41,296 bases of DNA, from the NCBI GenBank assembly GCA_020848735.1, contig JADLHO010000212.1, positions 1 to 41,296 on the forward strand. Direction: 5' to 3'. Positions 1 through 10,275 of this stretch are shown piece by piece. Positions within the stretch are counted from its first letter, which is position 1. Every line of letters begins with the position of its first letter. Under the pieces are notes generated by a model. The model worked only from the letters and a program-made list of their open reading frames with translations, ran no database searches and was not told the origin of the DNA. The DNA is from Planctomycetota bacterium. Its GTDB lineage: Bacteria > Planctomycetota > UBA1135 > UBA2386. The translations under genes and the position numbers were made by a program.

Positions 1-792
1 CTCGGCCGCGGTCGCTTCGTGCGCGAGGACGATGGCGCGGCGATCCCGCGCTTCGTCGCGTCCGAGGTGACGCGCACGATCGCGGTCGGCGGGCGACTCG
101 CTCCGCAGTCCACGCCGGGCGAGCCCAAGCCCCAAGAGGCCCGCCCGGACCCCGCCTCGGCCGCTCCGCTCGGGCCGCCGCCGCCCGCGCCGCCGCCGGC
201 GGAACCGACGCCCGCGCCGCTCGAAACGGAGCCGGAGTCCCAGGCGCCCACCGAACTGCGCGTGGTCGCCGTGGAGGACTCGCCGCTGCTGCTCCCTGCA
301 CCGTCCGGCGACTGGCCCACGCTCAGGGGGATCGAGCGCGTCGAGGCCAGCGAGCGCGCGGCGGTCCTGCTCGCGACCGTCGACGGCACGCCGCTCCTCG
401 CGCTCATGCACCACGGCCTCGGCCGCGTCGCGGCGTTCGCCACGGGCCTGGACGGCGCGGAGTCGGCAGCCTGGCGCGCCGCGCCGGAGTTCCCGGCCTG
501 GCTCGCCACCTGGACGAGCGGCCTGCCGCAGAGCCCTGCGTCGCGGGAAGGCGAGCCGCTCGCGCTCACGTACACGCGCAGCCCGGCGGGCCCCGGCCGC
601 GAGGAGTTGGACTGGCTCGCGCGCGCCGCGCGGAGCGCTGAGGTCACGCCGCTCGACGCGCTCGGCTTGCCGGCGCCGCTGCATCGCGTTGTGTCGCGCG
701 GTCTCGCGCCCGAGCTCTCGTTCGCGCTCGCGCTCGCGCTGCTCGCGCTCGCGGTGTACGAGGCCGTGCAGCGTCGACGGGAGCTGCGCTGA
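1..792 (+). CDS. C-terminal part of a BatA/VWA-type membrane protein (5' end outside window)
   Basis: The reading frame is already open at base 1, so the true start lies upstream. The visible part has a long Pro/Ala/Glu-rich low-complexity linker (about residues 35-85). A domain follows with the segment GRVAAFATGLDG, then an FPAWLATW-like stretch. That pattern is typical of the amidotransferase-like region in large BatA/VWA-type membrane proteins of Planctomycetota, where a 'my bar is opaque because it is high' style loop is absent and only the shell fold remains. The last about 25 residues form one hydrophobic helix followed by a positively charged tail (QRRRELR), so the protein is membrane-anchored with its end in the cytoplasm. 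The family call is from pattern memory and the real size is unknown. The role is probably in the envelope; I infer no catalytic function. Confidence 0.55.
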   Translation, partial: LGRGRFVREDDGAAIPRFVASEVTRTIAVGGRLAPQSTPGEPKPQEARPDPASAAPLGPPPPAPPPAEPTPAPLETEPESQAPTELRVVAVEDSPLLLPAPSGDWPTLRGIERVEASERAAVLLATVDGTPLLALMHHGLGRVAAFATGLDGAESAAWRAAPEFPAWLATWTSGLPQSPASREGEPLALTYTRSPAGPGREELDWLARAARSAEVTPLDALGLPAPLHRVVSRGLAPELSFALALALLALAVYEAVQRRRELR

Positions 793-875
793 GAGCCGGC
801 ACGGCCGAGGCCGCGCCGGCGCGAACTGCGCGCCCGGACTGTGGCGCGCGGCGCGTCGCGCCCGACAATGCGGCG

Positions 876-1325
876 GTGCATCGCCTCCCCAGCTTCATGC
901 TCCTCGCCGTCCTGGCCGCTCTCCCCGCCTGCTGCAGCTCGTCCGACGAGTCGCGCAATCCCGATCCGCAGGGCGGCAAAGGTGGCACCCCCGTCTACGA
1001 CTACGCGGGCCCGCCGATCGCGGCCGACGTCGAGCTCGAGGGCAGCACGCGCGTGCTCCGCGTCGACGTCACGGTGCCGAGCGGGGGCTTCGAGTTCGAG
1101 GCCGAGGGCGTCGAGAGCCAGGGCGGCGTCGCGATCGTGCGCCTGAAGCTCACGCAGCCGGGCGACGACGAGATCGTCACGATGGCACTCGAGACGCACA
1201 CGCGGCGCGTTGCCATCCCGCAGGACGCGCGCTCGTTCAAGGTGATGGTCGCGAGCTGGAAGCGCGGGGTGCAGTACGTCGTCGCGCCGGCGCACAAGCT
1301 CGCGAAGCTCGTGCTCTCGAAGTGA
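876..1325 (+). CDS. Putative lipoprotein of unknown function
   Basis: A 149-residue protein starting at GTG. It opens with a short basic stretch, a hydrophobic core and a lipobox LPAC with the acceptor Cys at residue 19, directly followed by a second Cys and a Ser-rich linker, so it should be lipidated and exported. The mature part (from about residue 40) alternates short beta-like segments ending in a Lys-rich tail. I recognise no family. The lolCDE-like exporter encoded at 6754-10275 is the type of system that would sort such a lipoprotein. It lies 19 bases upstream of miaE in the same direction and may be co-transcribed. The start is supported mainly by the signal sequence that follows it. 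Confidence 0.65.
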   Translation: MHRLPSFMLLAVLAALPACCSSSDESRNPDPQGGKGGTPVYDYAGPPIAADVELEGSTRVLRVDVTVPSGGFEFEAEGVESQGGVAIVRLKLTQPGDDEIVTMALETHTRRVAIPQDARSFKVMVASWKRGVQYVVAPAHKLAKLVLSK

Positions 1326-1344
1326 CGCGCGGATCGACGACGCG

Positions 1345-1956
1345 ATGCCTCACCTGCACCTGCGGACACCGGCGAGCTGGGCCCAGGCGCTCGTGCCGCA
1401 CCGGAGCGAGCTGCTCGTCGAGCAGGCGCAGCTCGAGAAGAAGGCCGCCGCGGGGGCGCTCGCGTTCCTCTTCCGCTACCCCGAGGAGCGCGCGTTCCTG
1501 CGCCCGCTCTCCGCGCTCGCGCGCGAGGAGCTCTCGCACTTCGAACTCGCGCTGGAGCTCCTCGAGCGGCGCGGCATCGCGCAGCGCAAGCTGCGGCCTG
1601 CACCCTATGCCGAGCGCCTCGTGGCGCTGATCCGCGGCGAGGAACCGGCGCGCCTGCTCGACCAGCTGCTCGTCAGCGCGGTGATCGAGGCGCGCAGCGC
1701 GGAGCGGATGCACGTCCTGGCGCAGGCGATGGCCGACGTCGATGCGGAACTCGCCGCGTTCTGGGCCGGGCTGGTCGCGAGCGAGGCACGGCACCAGGCC
1801 CTCTACCTCGAGCTCGCGCGGGGGCGCTTCGGCGCGGCCGAGACGGACGCGCGGCTGGCGCAGGTCCTCGCGCACGAGGCCGAGCTGCTCATGCGCAGCG
1901 CGGGCCTCCCGCGCCTGCACGACGGCCCACCGCTGTCAGGAGCCCCGTGCGCCTGA
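1345..1956 (+). CDS. miaE: tRNA-(ms2io6A)-hydroxylase MiaE
   Basis: MiaE is a non-haem di-iron monooxygenase that hydroxylates the isopentenyl side chain of 2-methylthio-N6-isopentenyladenosine at tRNA position 37. The 203-residue length matches the family, and the N-terminus (LVEQAQLEKKAAAGAL) is characteristic. The full ferritin-like ligand set is visible: E31, the pair E62/H65 (EELSH), E115 (EARS) and the pair E147/H150 (EARH). These give the E, ExxH, E, ExxH arrangement of the di-iron site. The gene overlaps the following hydrolase by ten bases, which suggests a shared transcript. No MiaA or MiaB gene is visible in the window, so the substrate modification must be made by genes elsewhere. 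Confidence 0.9.
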   Translation: MPHLHLRTPASWAQALVPHRSELLVEQAQLEKKAAAGALAFLFRYPEERAFLRPLSALAREELSHFELALELLERRGIAQRKLRPAPYAERLVALIRGEEPARLLDQLLVSAVIEARSAERMHVLAQAMADVDAELAAFWAGLVASEARHQALYLELARGRFGAAETDARLAQVLAHEAELLMRSAGLPRLHDGPPLSGAPCA

Positions 1957-2711
1957 ACGCGATCGCGCCGTTCGACTGGTTGCTCAACCTCGGACCCGTC
2001 CCGTACTGGCCGGAACTCCGCGCGCGCGCGCCGACCCTCTGCGTGCTGCAGCACGGACTGATCCGCTCGGCGTGGTCGCTCGAGCGACTCGCGCGCACCT
2101 TGCGACGCCACGGCTACGAGGTGCTCAACCCCGGCTACTGGAGCACGACCGCGCGCATCGAGGCGCCCGCGGAACGCCTCGCGGCGAAGCTCGAGCGGCG
2201 CCTCGCCGCGCCCGCGGGGCCGCTGCCGCGGCTCGCCTTCGTGGGGCATTCGATGGGTGGGCTGGTGATCCGCAGCTACCTCGCCCGGCCCGATGCGAGA
2301 CCGGCCTTCGCGTGCGTCTTCCTCGCGACGCCGCAGCGCGGCGCGAAGCTCGCGGCCGTGCGTCATCGGCTCTGGCCGATGCGCGTCGTCCTCGGTCGCA
2401 ACGCGCCCTTGCAGCTGATCCCGGGCGATCCGCTCTACACGAGCCTGCCGCCCGTGACGGCCGAGCGGATCGGGGTGCTCTGCGGTGGCAAGGGCGATGG
2501 CGTCGGCTGGAACCGGCATCTCGACGGCGACGACGACGGCACGGTCGCCGTCGACGAGGCGCGGCTCGACGAGGCCCATGACACGCTCGTGTTGCGGCTC
2601 GGTCACACGCGCATCACGACGGCACCGCAGACCCTGCGGCAGGTCCTGCACTTCCTCGCCGAGGGGCGTTTCGAGCACGCGCCGCACGCTCGCCGCGCGA
2701 GCTCGCGCTGA
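1947..2711 (+). CDS. Alpha/beta hydrolase (lipase/acyltransferase-like)
   Basis: A 254-residue alpha/beta hydrolase with an early oxyanion-type HG motif (LQHGL, residues 34-38) and the nucleophile elbow GHSMGG with Ser102. An Asp-rich loop (DGDDDGTV, about 194-200) and H220 (RLGHT) complete a plausible Ser-Asp-His triad. The GHSMGG elbow followed by a TPQRG segment resembles PGAP1-like and triacylglycerol-lipase-like families. I see no signal peptide, so the enzyme is probably cytoplasmic and the substrate is unknown. The start is GTG with AGGAG just upstream, lying inside the end of miaE, so the two genes are probably translationally coupled. Confidence 0.8.
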   Translation: MRLNAIAPFDWLLNLGPVPYWPELRARAPTLCVLQHGLIRSAWSLERLARTLRRHGYEVLNPGYWSTTARIEAPAERLAAKLERRLAAPAGPLPRLAFVGHSMGGLVIRSYLARPDARPAFACVFLATPQRGAKLAAVRHRLWPMRVVLGRNAPLQLIPGDPLYTSLPPVTAERIGVLCGGKGDGVGWNRHLDGDDDGTVAVDEARLDEAHDTLVLRLGHTRITTAPQTLRQVLHFLAEGRFEHAPHARRASSR

Positions 2712-2794
2712 AAGCTCTTGCCCCACGCGGCGCTGCGGCTTCGATGCTCGCGGCCAAAGACGGCGCGGGCCCTCGTCCCCGCGCCGCGTTCCGC

Positions 2795-3496
2795 ATGAAC
2801 CGAATCAGCCGCTTCCTGGCGTCCACGATCGGCGCGAAGGTCGGGATGGCCGTCACCGGCCTGCTCCTCGCCCTCTTCGTCGTCGCCCACCTGATCGGCA
2901 ACCTCCTCGTCTTCGCGGGGCGGGGGGCCATGAACGACTACGCCGAGATGCTCCAGCACCTCGGGGTCTGGCTCTGGGTCGCGCGCCTCGGCCTGCTCGC
3001 GTTGTTTCTCACGCACGTCGCGCTGGCGCTGAGCCTCGCCGCGCGCAACCGCGCCGCCCGGCCGATCGCCTACGCGAAGGCGCACACGATCCAGGCGAGC
3101 GCCGCATCGCGGACGATGGTGCTGAGCGGTCTGCTGGTGCTGGCCTTCGTCGCGATGCACCTCGCGCACTTCACGCTCGGCTGGCTCGAGCCGGCGAAGT
3201 ACGCGCTGACCGAGACGCTCCGGCGCGACGGCGTCGAACTCGTGCGGCACGACGTCTACGGCATGCTCGTCGCGGGCTTCCGCAACGACGTCTTCGTGCT
3301 GCTCTACGTCGCGGCGATGGTCGTGCTCGGCCTGCACCTGAGCCACGGGATCAGCAGCCTCTTCCAGTCGCTCGGCCTGCGGCATCCGGGCTACGTCGCG
3401 GCCGTCCGCCTCGCCGGTCGCGGGCTCGCGATCGTGCTCGCGTTCGGCTTCATCACCATTCCCCTCGCCGTGCGCTTCGGCATCGTCGGCGCCTGA
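2795..3496 (+). CDS. sdhC: Succinate dehydrogenase cytochrome b subunit (SdhC)
   Basis: Membrane anchor of respiratory complex II, carrying haem and the quinone site. The 233-residue protein has five hydrophobic helices (about 16-39, 60-83, 106-128, 163-186, 207-226), as in the single-subunit 'type B' anchors with two haems. Candidate haem-ligand histidines lie within them: H32 (AHLIGN), H74, H122/H125 (MHLAHF) and H181/H184 (LHLSHG). The start MNRISRFL is preferred because the family begins with this SRFL..STIG..MA.TGL pattern; an in-frame ATG at 2744 would add 17 atypical residues. It is the first gene of sdhCAB and no sdhD is present, in keeping with type B. Confidence 0.92.
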   Translation: MNRISRFLASTIGAKVGMAVTGLLLALFVVAHLIGNLLVFAGRGAMNDYAEMLQHLGVWLWVARLGLLALFLTHVALALSLAARNRAARPIAYAKAHTIQASAASRTMVLSGLLVLAFVAMHLAHFTLGWLEPAKYALTETLRRDGVELVRHDVYGMLVAGFRNDVFVLLYVAAMVVLGLHLSHGISSLFQSLGLRHPGYVAAVRLAGRGLAIVLAFGFITIPLAVRFGIVGA

Positions 3497-3520
3497 TCGG
3501 TCCCAGAGAGGAGACCTCCA

Positions 3521-5430
<1,910 letters not shown>

Positions 5431-5434
<4 letters not shown>

Positions 5435-6207
5435 ACCTGCGACTGACGCTGCACATCTGGCGCCAGAAGGGCCCGAGCGACACGGGCGGCATGCGGACCT
5501 ATCAGGTCCAGGCGAACTCCCACATGTCGTTCCTCGAGATGCTGGACGTCCTCAACCAGGACCTGATCCAGAAGGGCGAGGAGCCGGTCGCGTTCGAGCA
5601 CGATTGCCGCGAAGGCATCTGCGGCTCGTGCAACCTCGTCATCAACGGCAAGCCGCACGGACCGTGGAAGGGCACCACCGTGTGCCAGCTCCACATGCGC
5701 GCCTTCCGCGACGGTGACGAGATCTGGGTCGAGCCCTGGCGCGCGAAGGCCTTCCCCGTCATCAAGGACCTCGTCGTCGATCGCTCGGCCTTCGATCGCA
5801 TCATCGCCGCCGGCGGCTACGTGTCGGTCGGCACCGGTGCGCCGCGCGACGCGAACGAGATCCTGATCGGCAAGACCGACGCCGACGAGGCCTTCGAGTA
5901 CGCGACCTGCATCGGCTGCGGCGCCTGCGTCGCGGCGTGCAAGAACGCCTCGGCGATGCTCTTCGTCGGCGCGAAGTTCGCGCACCTCGAGAAGCTCCCG
6001 CAGGGGCGCGTCGAATCCGACCGCCGGGCGCTCGCCATGGTCCAGCAGATGGACAAGGAGGGCTTCGGTGCCTGCACGAACCAGTACGAGTGCGAGGCGA
6101 CCTGCCCGAAGGAGATCTCGGTGCAGGCGATCGCGATGCTGAACGGGGCCTGGCGGCGCGCTGCGATCGCGGAGAAGCCGCAGAAGCAGGGCGGCGGGGA
6201 GGGCTGA
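5431..6207 (+). CDS. sdhB: Succinate dehydrogenase iron-sulphur subunit (SdhB)
   Basis: The electron wire of complex II, 258 residues. The cysteines for all three clusters can be assigned: C59, C64, C67 and C85 for the [2Fe-2S] centre; C160, C163, C166 and C170 (CIGCGACVAAC) with C225 for the [4Fe-4S] and [3Fe-4S] centres; C215 and C221 in the ACTNQYECEATCP segment. The GTG start shares the sequence GTGA with the sdhA stop, so translation is likely coupled and subunit ratios fixed. The C-terminus is a short polar Lys/Gly-rich tail. The mog gene begins on the very next base after the stop codon. Confidence 0.95.
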
Positions 6208-6744
6208 GTGGACGGCCCGCGGCCGCGCATCGGCATCCTCACGATCTCCGACCGCGCGAGCCGCGGCATCTACGCCGACGAGTCGGGACCGGCGATCGAA
6301 GGCGTGCTGCGCAGCTTCATCGCGACCGACTGCGAGTACGAGCGCGTCGTCGTGCAGGACGAGGTGCCCGAGATCGTGGCCGCGATCCGCGCGTTCGCGG
6401 CGAAGGGCAGCGCCCTCATCTGCACGACCGGCGGCACGGGACCCTCGCCCCGCGACGTGACCCCCGAGGCGATGGCGCTCGTCTGCGAGAAGCTCCTGCC
6501 GGGCTTCGGCGAGGAGATGCGGCGCGCGGCGCTCGCCGCCGGGGTGCCGACCGCGATCCTCTCGCGGCAGACCGCGGGCATCGTCGGCCGCTCCCTCGTC
6601 GTGAACCTCCCGGGCAAGCCCGCCTCGGTGAAGGTGTGCCTCGATGCGGTCTTCCCCGCGATCCCGTACTGCATCGAACTCGCCGAGGGGCCGCGGCTCG
6701 AGGGCAACCCGGCGGTGGTCGCCGTGTTCCGACCGAAGCGCTGA
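6208..6744 (+). CDS. mog: Molybdopterin adenylyltransferase (MogA/MoaB family)
   Basis: Cytoplasmic enzyme of molybdenum cofactor synthesis that adenylylates molybdopterin before molybdate insertion. The 178-residue length fits MogA/MoaB. The family signature TTGGTGPSPRDVTPEA occupies residues 73-88, the N-terminus has GILTISDRAS, and the C-terminal LPGKPASV segment belongs to the MPT-binding fold. GTG start with zero bases between the sdhB stop and this start, so it belongs to the sdhCAB transcript. No other molybdenum cofactor gene is visible, and the link with succinate dehydrogenase is positional only. The gene ends nine bases from the convergent permease gene. Confidence 0.9.
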   Translation: MDGPRPRIGILTISDRASRGIYADESGPAIEGVLRSFIATDCEYERVVVQDEVPEIVAAIRAFAAKGSALICTTGGTGPSPRDVTPEAMALVCEKLLPGFGEEMRRAALAAGVPTAILSRQTAGIVGRSLVVNLPGKPASVKVCLDAVFPAIPYCIELAEGPRLEGNPAVVAVFRPKR

Positions 6745-6757
6745 GGCTCCGGCTCAG
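6741..6757. terminator. Short dyad over two convergent stop codons
   Basis: CTGAG and CTCAG, separated by seven bases, form a 5-bp dyad that contains the mog stop codon on one strand and the permease stop codon on the other. It has no T-run, so at best it is a weak bidirectional terminator; it may be chance. Confidence 0.25.
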
Positions 6758-8097
6758 TCGTTGCGCAGCGAGACCGCGGGATCGTGCCGCGCCGCGCGCC
6801 AGGCGGGGATCGCGGTGACGAGCGCGCCCAGCGCGATCGCGGTGCCGGCGACCTGGCCGATCCAGACCGGATCGAGTTCGTACGGCACGCGCTTGAGGTT
6901 GTAGACCCGCACCGGGAACAGGTCGATGCCGAAGCTCGCGCGCATGAGCGTGTTGAAGTCGTCGAGCTGCACCGCGGTGAGGCAGCCGAGGCCCACGCCG
7001 AGCGCGGCACCGACGAGCGCGATCGAGACGCCGGTCGCCAGGAAGAGGACGAGCACGCCGCCGCGCCGCGCGCCGAGCGCGGTGAGGATGCCGATGTCGT
7101 GCTGCTTCTCCGCCACGGTCATCGACATCGTCGCGTACACCTGGAACGCGGCGACGACCATGATGACGAGGAGCACCAGCTTCAGGAGCCCGCGCTGGTG
7201 CGAGACGTTGCTGATCTGCGCCTGATTGGCGTCGGCCCAGGTCCGGACCAGCAGCGAGGGGCCGTGCGGCGGGCGGTTCGACTCGAGGAGATTGCGCAGG
7301 CGCTCGACCGTCTCGTCGGCGCGCGACGGATCGACGAGCCGGATCGCGATCTCGTTGCACCAGTCGGCGGGGATGCGCGCGCCGTCGACGAGGAGCTGTT
7401 CGCGGAGGGCCGCGATGTCGACGAAGACGTTGAAGCCGTCGAAGGCCGCGAAGTTCGACTCGAACGCGCCGGCGACCGCGAACTCGGGGTCGTGGAAGTC
7501 GAGGGCCTCGCCGTCGCGGCCGTGGACGAGCCGACCGAGGGTCAGCTTCACGCGTTCGCCGCGCGGCGCTCCCGAGTCGGCGAGGCGCTGGCGTCCGAGC
7601 AGGACCGCGGGGAGAGCGCCGAGCGGAGCGAGCGGCTGCGCCGCGTCGGCGACGCGCAGCCCGGGTTCCGCGATCCCGCGCACCCAGTCCGCGATCCCGC
7701 TGACGCGCTGCTCCTTTGCGAAGTCGACGCCGAGGATGGAGACGAAGGGTGTGGGGGCGCCGAGCTCCGCCATGCCCGCCGGCTTCGGCGCCGTCGCGGT
7801 CTGCGCACCGAGCGGGTGGACCAGGCCCTGCCAGACGATGCGCGGGGCGAGGTCGGCCACGTTCGCGTCGCGCGCGAGGATCGCCGCGTAGCTCGCGAAG
7901 CTCGCGTCGTCCGGGAGCCGCACCACCGTCGCATCGGAGGTGCTGCTCTGGAGATGTCTGCCGATCTCGGTGAGGTAGCCCGAGAAGATCGACACGACGA
8001 CGATCAGCGCCCAGACGCCGACCGTGATGGCGAGCACGCCGAGCAGGTTGATCGGTCGCGTGACGAGCCAGCGCAGGGCCAGGAACCAGCGGTACAT
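6754..8097 (-). CDS. Lipoprotein-releasing ABC permease, LolC/LolE type
   Basis: Inner-membrane permease of the FtsX/MacB type, 447 residues. It has one N-terminal membrane helix (about 18-40, LLGVLAITVGVWALIVVVSIFSG begins it), a large periplasmic domain and three C-terminal helices from about residue 300 on, ending in the conserved WRAARHDPAVSLR tail. With its partner permease and the LolD-like ATPase it should lift lipoproteins out of the inner membrane. The frame is open further upstream, but MYRWFLALRWL is the family-type start and lies two bases after the ATPase stop codon. It is the last gene of the lysS-lol run. I cannot decide between LolC and LolE. Confidence 0.85.
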   Translation of the reverse strand: MYRWFLALRWLVTRPINLLGVLAITVGVWALIVVVSIFSGYLTEIGRHLQSSTSDATVVRLPDDASFASYAAILARDANVADLAPRIVWQGLVHPLGAQTATAPKPAGMAELGAPTPFVSILGVDFAKEQRVSGIADWVRGIAEPGLRVADAAQPLAPLGALPAVLLGRQRLADSGAPRGERVKLTLGRLVHGRDGEALDFHDPEFAVAGAFESNFAAFDGFNVFVDIAALREQLLVDGARIPADWCNEIAIRLVDPSRADETVERLRNLLESNRPPHGPSLLVRTWADANQAQISNVSHQRGLLKLVLLVIMVVAAFQVYATMSMTVAEKQHDIGILTALGARRGGVLVLFLATGVSIALVGAALGVGLGCLTAVQLDDFNTLMRASFGIDLFPVRVYNLKRVPYELDPVWIGQVAGTAIALGALVTAIPAWRAARHDPAVSLRND

Positions 8098-8099
8098 GC

Positions 8100-8795
8100 T
8101 CAGCTCACGATCCGGCCGTCGTGGAGCCGGACGATGCGGTCGCAACGGCTGGCGAGGGCCTCGTCGTGCGTGACGAGGAGGAGCGAGAGCGCGCGCTCGG
8201 CGCTCACGCCGAAGAGCAGGTCGAGAACGCCCGCGGCCGTCGCGGAGTCGAGATTGCCGGTGGGCTCGTCGGCGAGGATCGCGGCCGGTTCCGCGATCAG
8301 CGCGCGCGCGATCGCGACGCGCTGGCGTTCGCCACCGGAGAGCTCGGAGGGCCGATGGGTGGTCCGCTCGCGGAGTCCCACGCGCTCGAGCAGCTCGGCC
8401 GCGCGCGCGGAGAGCCGGCGGCGCGCCGCGAGCCACGCGAGGAGGCCGCGGTCCATCATGCTCCCGAGGCGCACGTTGTCGTACGCCGTGAGCTCGGGGA
8501 TGAGGTGGTAGAACTGGAAGACGAAGCCGATGCGCCGATGGCGCAGCCGTGCGCGGGCGTCGATGCCGAGCGTGTCCACGCGCTGGCCCTCGAAGACGAT
8601 GCTGCCCGAACTCGGGGCGTCGAGCAGGCCGAGCACGTGGAGCAGCGTCGACTTGCCGGCGCCGGAGCTGCCCAGCAGCGCGACCTTCTCGCCGCGGGCG
8701 AGCGCGAAGTCGACGCCGCGCAGCACGGGGATGGTGCGCGCGCCGATCGCGTACTCCTTGGTGACGCCGCGGGCTTCGAGCAGGGTGTCGGTCAT
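8100..8795 (-). CDS. lolD: Lipoprotein-releasing ABC transporter ATPase (LolD-like)
   Basis: A 231-residue ABC ATPase of the MacB/LolD/FtsE group. It shows Walker A GSSGAGKST (42-50), Q-loop FVFQFYHLIPELT (91-103), signature LSGGERQ (152-158), Walker B ILADEPTGNLD (173-183) and the H-loop VTHDEAL. The FQFYHLIPELTAYDNV segment is typical of LolD. It is flanked on both sides by FtsX-type permeases, so a heterodimeric LolCDE complex at the inner membrane is the most economical reading. A macrolide-export MacAB system is less likely because no membrane-fusion protein is encoded nearby. Confidence 0.88.
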   Translation of the reverse strand: MTDTLLEARGVTKEYAIGARTIPVLRGVDFALARGEKVALLGSSGAGKSTLLHVLGLLDAPSSGSIVFEGQRVDTLGIDARARLRHRRIGFVFQFYHLIPELTAYDNVRLGSMMDRGLLAWLAARRRLSARAAELLERVGLRERTTHRPSELSGGERQRVAIARALIAEPAAILADEPTGNLDSATAAGVLDLLFGVSAERALSLLLVTHDEALASRCDRIVRLHDGRIVS

Positions 8796-8832
8796 GCTGC
8801 GGATGCGGTGGGGCGGTGCACGTGCGGTGCGG

Positions 8833-10275
8833 TCACTCGTAGGCGAGGGCGCGGACCGGGTCCATGCGCGCGGCGCGCCGCGACGGCAACCAGGCCGCGA
8901 CGAAGGCGATCGCGAGCGCGCCGACCGCGACGAGCGCGATCCAGCCGGGCTCGAGTTCGTAGGGGATGCGATCGAGCGCGTAGAGCTGCGTCGGGAAGAG
9001 CTCGATGCCGAGCCGCTCGCGCGACCAGTCGTTGATGTCGTTGAGCCAGTACGCGCTCGCGATGCCCGAGGCGACGCCGAGCACGCAGCCCGTGCTGCCG
9101 ACGAAGACTCCGCTCAGGAGGAAGACCTGCTGCACGCCGCGCGGCGCGGCGCCCATCGAGCTCAGGATCCCGATGTCCTTGATCTTCTGCATCACGGTCA
9201 TGTGCTGCGTGCCGTAGACGAGCGAGGCCGCGACCAGCATCACGGCGAAGAGCACGAGCTTCATCATCGCGCGCTCCTGATCGACCGCGCCGAGGAAGAC
9301 CCGGTTCTGCTCGCCCCACGTCAGCACGCTCGCGGCCGGCGCGGGCGCGTCCGGCGCGCGCCGCAGGAGCTCCTCGAGCCGACGGGCGACGCCGGCCAGG
9401 TCGCGGCCGGCGCGGACGCCGATCGCGACGTCGCTCACGACGTCCTGCGGCGTGGTCGCGAAGGGGTCGTCGACCGCATGGCCGAGCATGTCGCGCAGCT
9501 CGTCGATCGCGACGAAGGCCGTCGTCTCGTCGACGATGCGGTGGCCGCTGTCGAATGCGCCGGAGATCGCGAACGCGCGGCGCACGCGCAGCAGCTCGGA
9601 CTCGCCGTCGATCCGCGTGAAGCGTCCGGTGACCACGTCGAGGCGTTGGCCGCGGTCGAGCCAACCCGTCGACATGCGCCGGCGGCTGACGAGGAGGCCG
9701 GGTGAGGCGTCGAGGAGGCGGCCTGGGCCGAGGGAGCTGCGCGCGCGCAGCGCCTGCGCCTCCTCGAGCTCCGGCGGCACGGCGAAGGGGTGCTCCGGAT
9801 CCGCGACGCCGTAGGTGATCGCGTCCTCGCCGTGGGGCCCCGTCGCGCGGGCGAGCCAGCGGTCCAGACCGGTGAGCGCGCGCTCGCGCACCGGATCGAT
9901 CCCGACGAGTTCGACGGCGTCGAAGGTCAACGCGTTCGTGTTCAACGCCCGCGTCGCCTGCATGCGCTGACCGCGACCGTGCGGGAAGTACATCGCGTGG
10001 TGGCGGAGCCGCGGCGCGGTCGCCACGACGTCCTCGTCGGCGCGCAGCACGGCATCGATCGCCGCAAACGAGCTGCCCAGCGGCAGGTTGGTCGCGAGCA
10101 GGTCGGGGGTCGCATCGCGCACGCCCGCGCGGATCTCGCCGATGAAGCCCGAGAACACCGCGATCACCACGATCAGCGCCCAGACGGCCACGGCGATCCC
10201 CAGCGTGCCGAGCACGTTGATCCAGCGCGAGCGCAGGTAACGCAGCGCGAGGAACGCCGAGAACGCGCGGATCAC
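8833..10275 (-). CDS. Lipoprotein-releasing ABC permease, LolC/LolE type (upstream copy)
   Basis: A 480-residue FtsX-type permease. It starts LRYLRSRWINVLGTLGIAV with one helix at about 22-42, continues with a long periplasmic domain, then KLVLFAVMLVAASLVYG and two further C-terminal helices, ending RRAARMDPVRALAYE. It shares its architecture with the permease after the ATPase but is clearly diverged and has a periplasmic domain about 30 residues longer, so the two are probably the non-identical halves of the exporter. The GTG start overlaps the lysS stop as GTGA, tying exporter translation to lysyl-tRNA synthetase. The frame continues upstream into lysS, but that extension is a shadow of the synthetase. 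Confidence 0.85.
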   Translation of the reverse strand: MIRAFSAFLALRYLRSRWINVLGTLGIAVAVWALIVVIAVFSGFIGEIRAGVRDATPDLLATNLPLGSSFAAIDAVLRADEDVVATAPRLRHHAMYFPHGRGQRMQATRALNTNALTFDAVELVGIDPVRERALTGLDRWLARATGPHGEDAITYGVADPEHPFAVPPELEEAQALRARSSLGPGRLLDASPGLLVSRRRMSTGWLDRGQRLDVVTGRFTRIDGESELLRVRRAFAISGAFDSGHRIVDETTAFVAIDELRDMLGHAVDDPFATTPQDVVSDVAIGVRAGRDLAGVARRLEELLRRAPDAPAPAASVLTWGEQNRVFLGAVDQERAMMKLVLFAVMLVAASLVYGTQHMTVMQKIKDIGILSSMGAAPRGVQQVFLLSGVFVGSTGCVLGVASGIASAYWLNDINDWSRERLGIELFPTQLYALDRIPYELEPGWIALVAVGALAIAFVAAWLPSRRAARMDPVRALAYE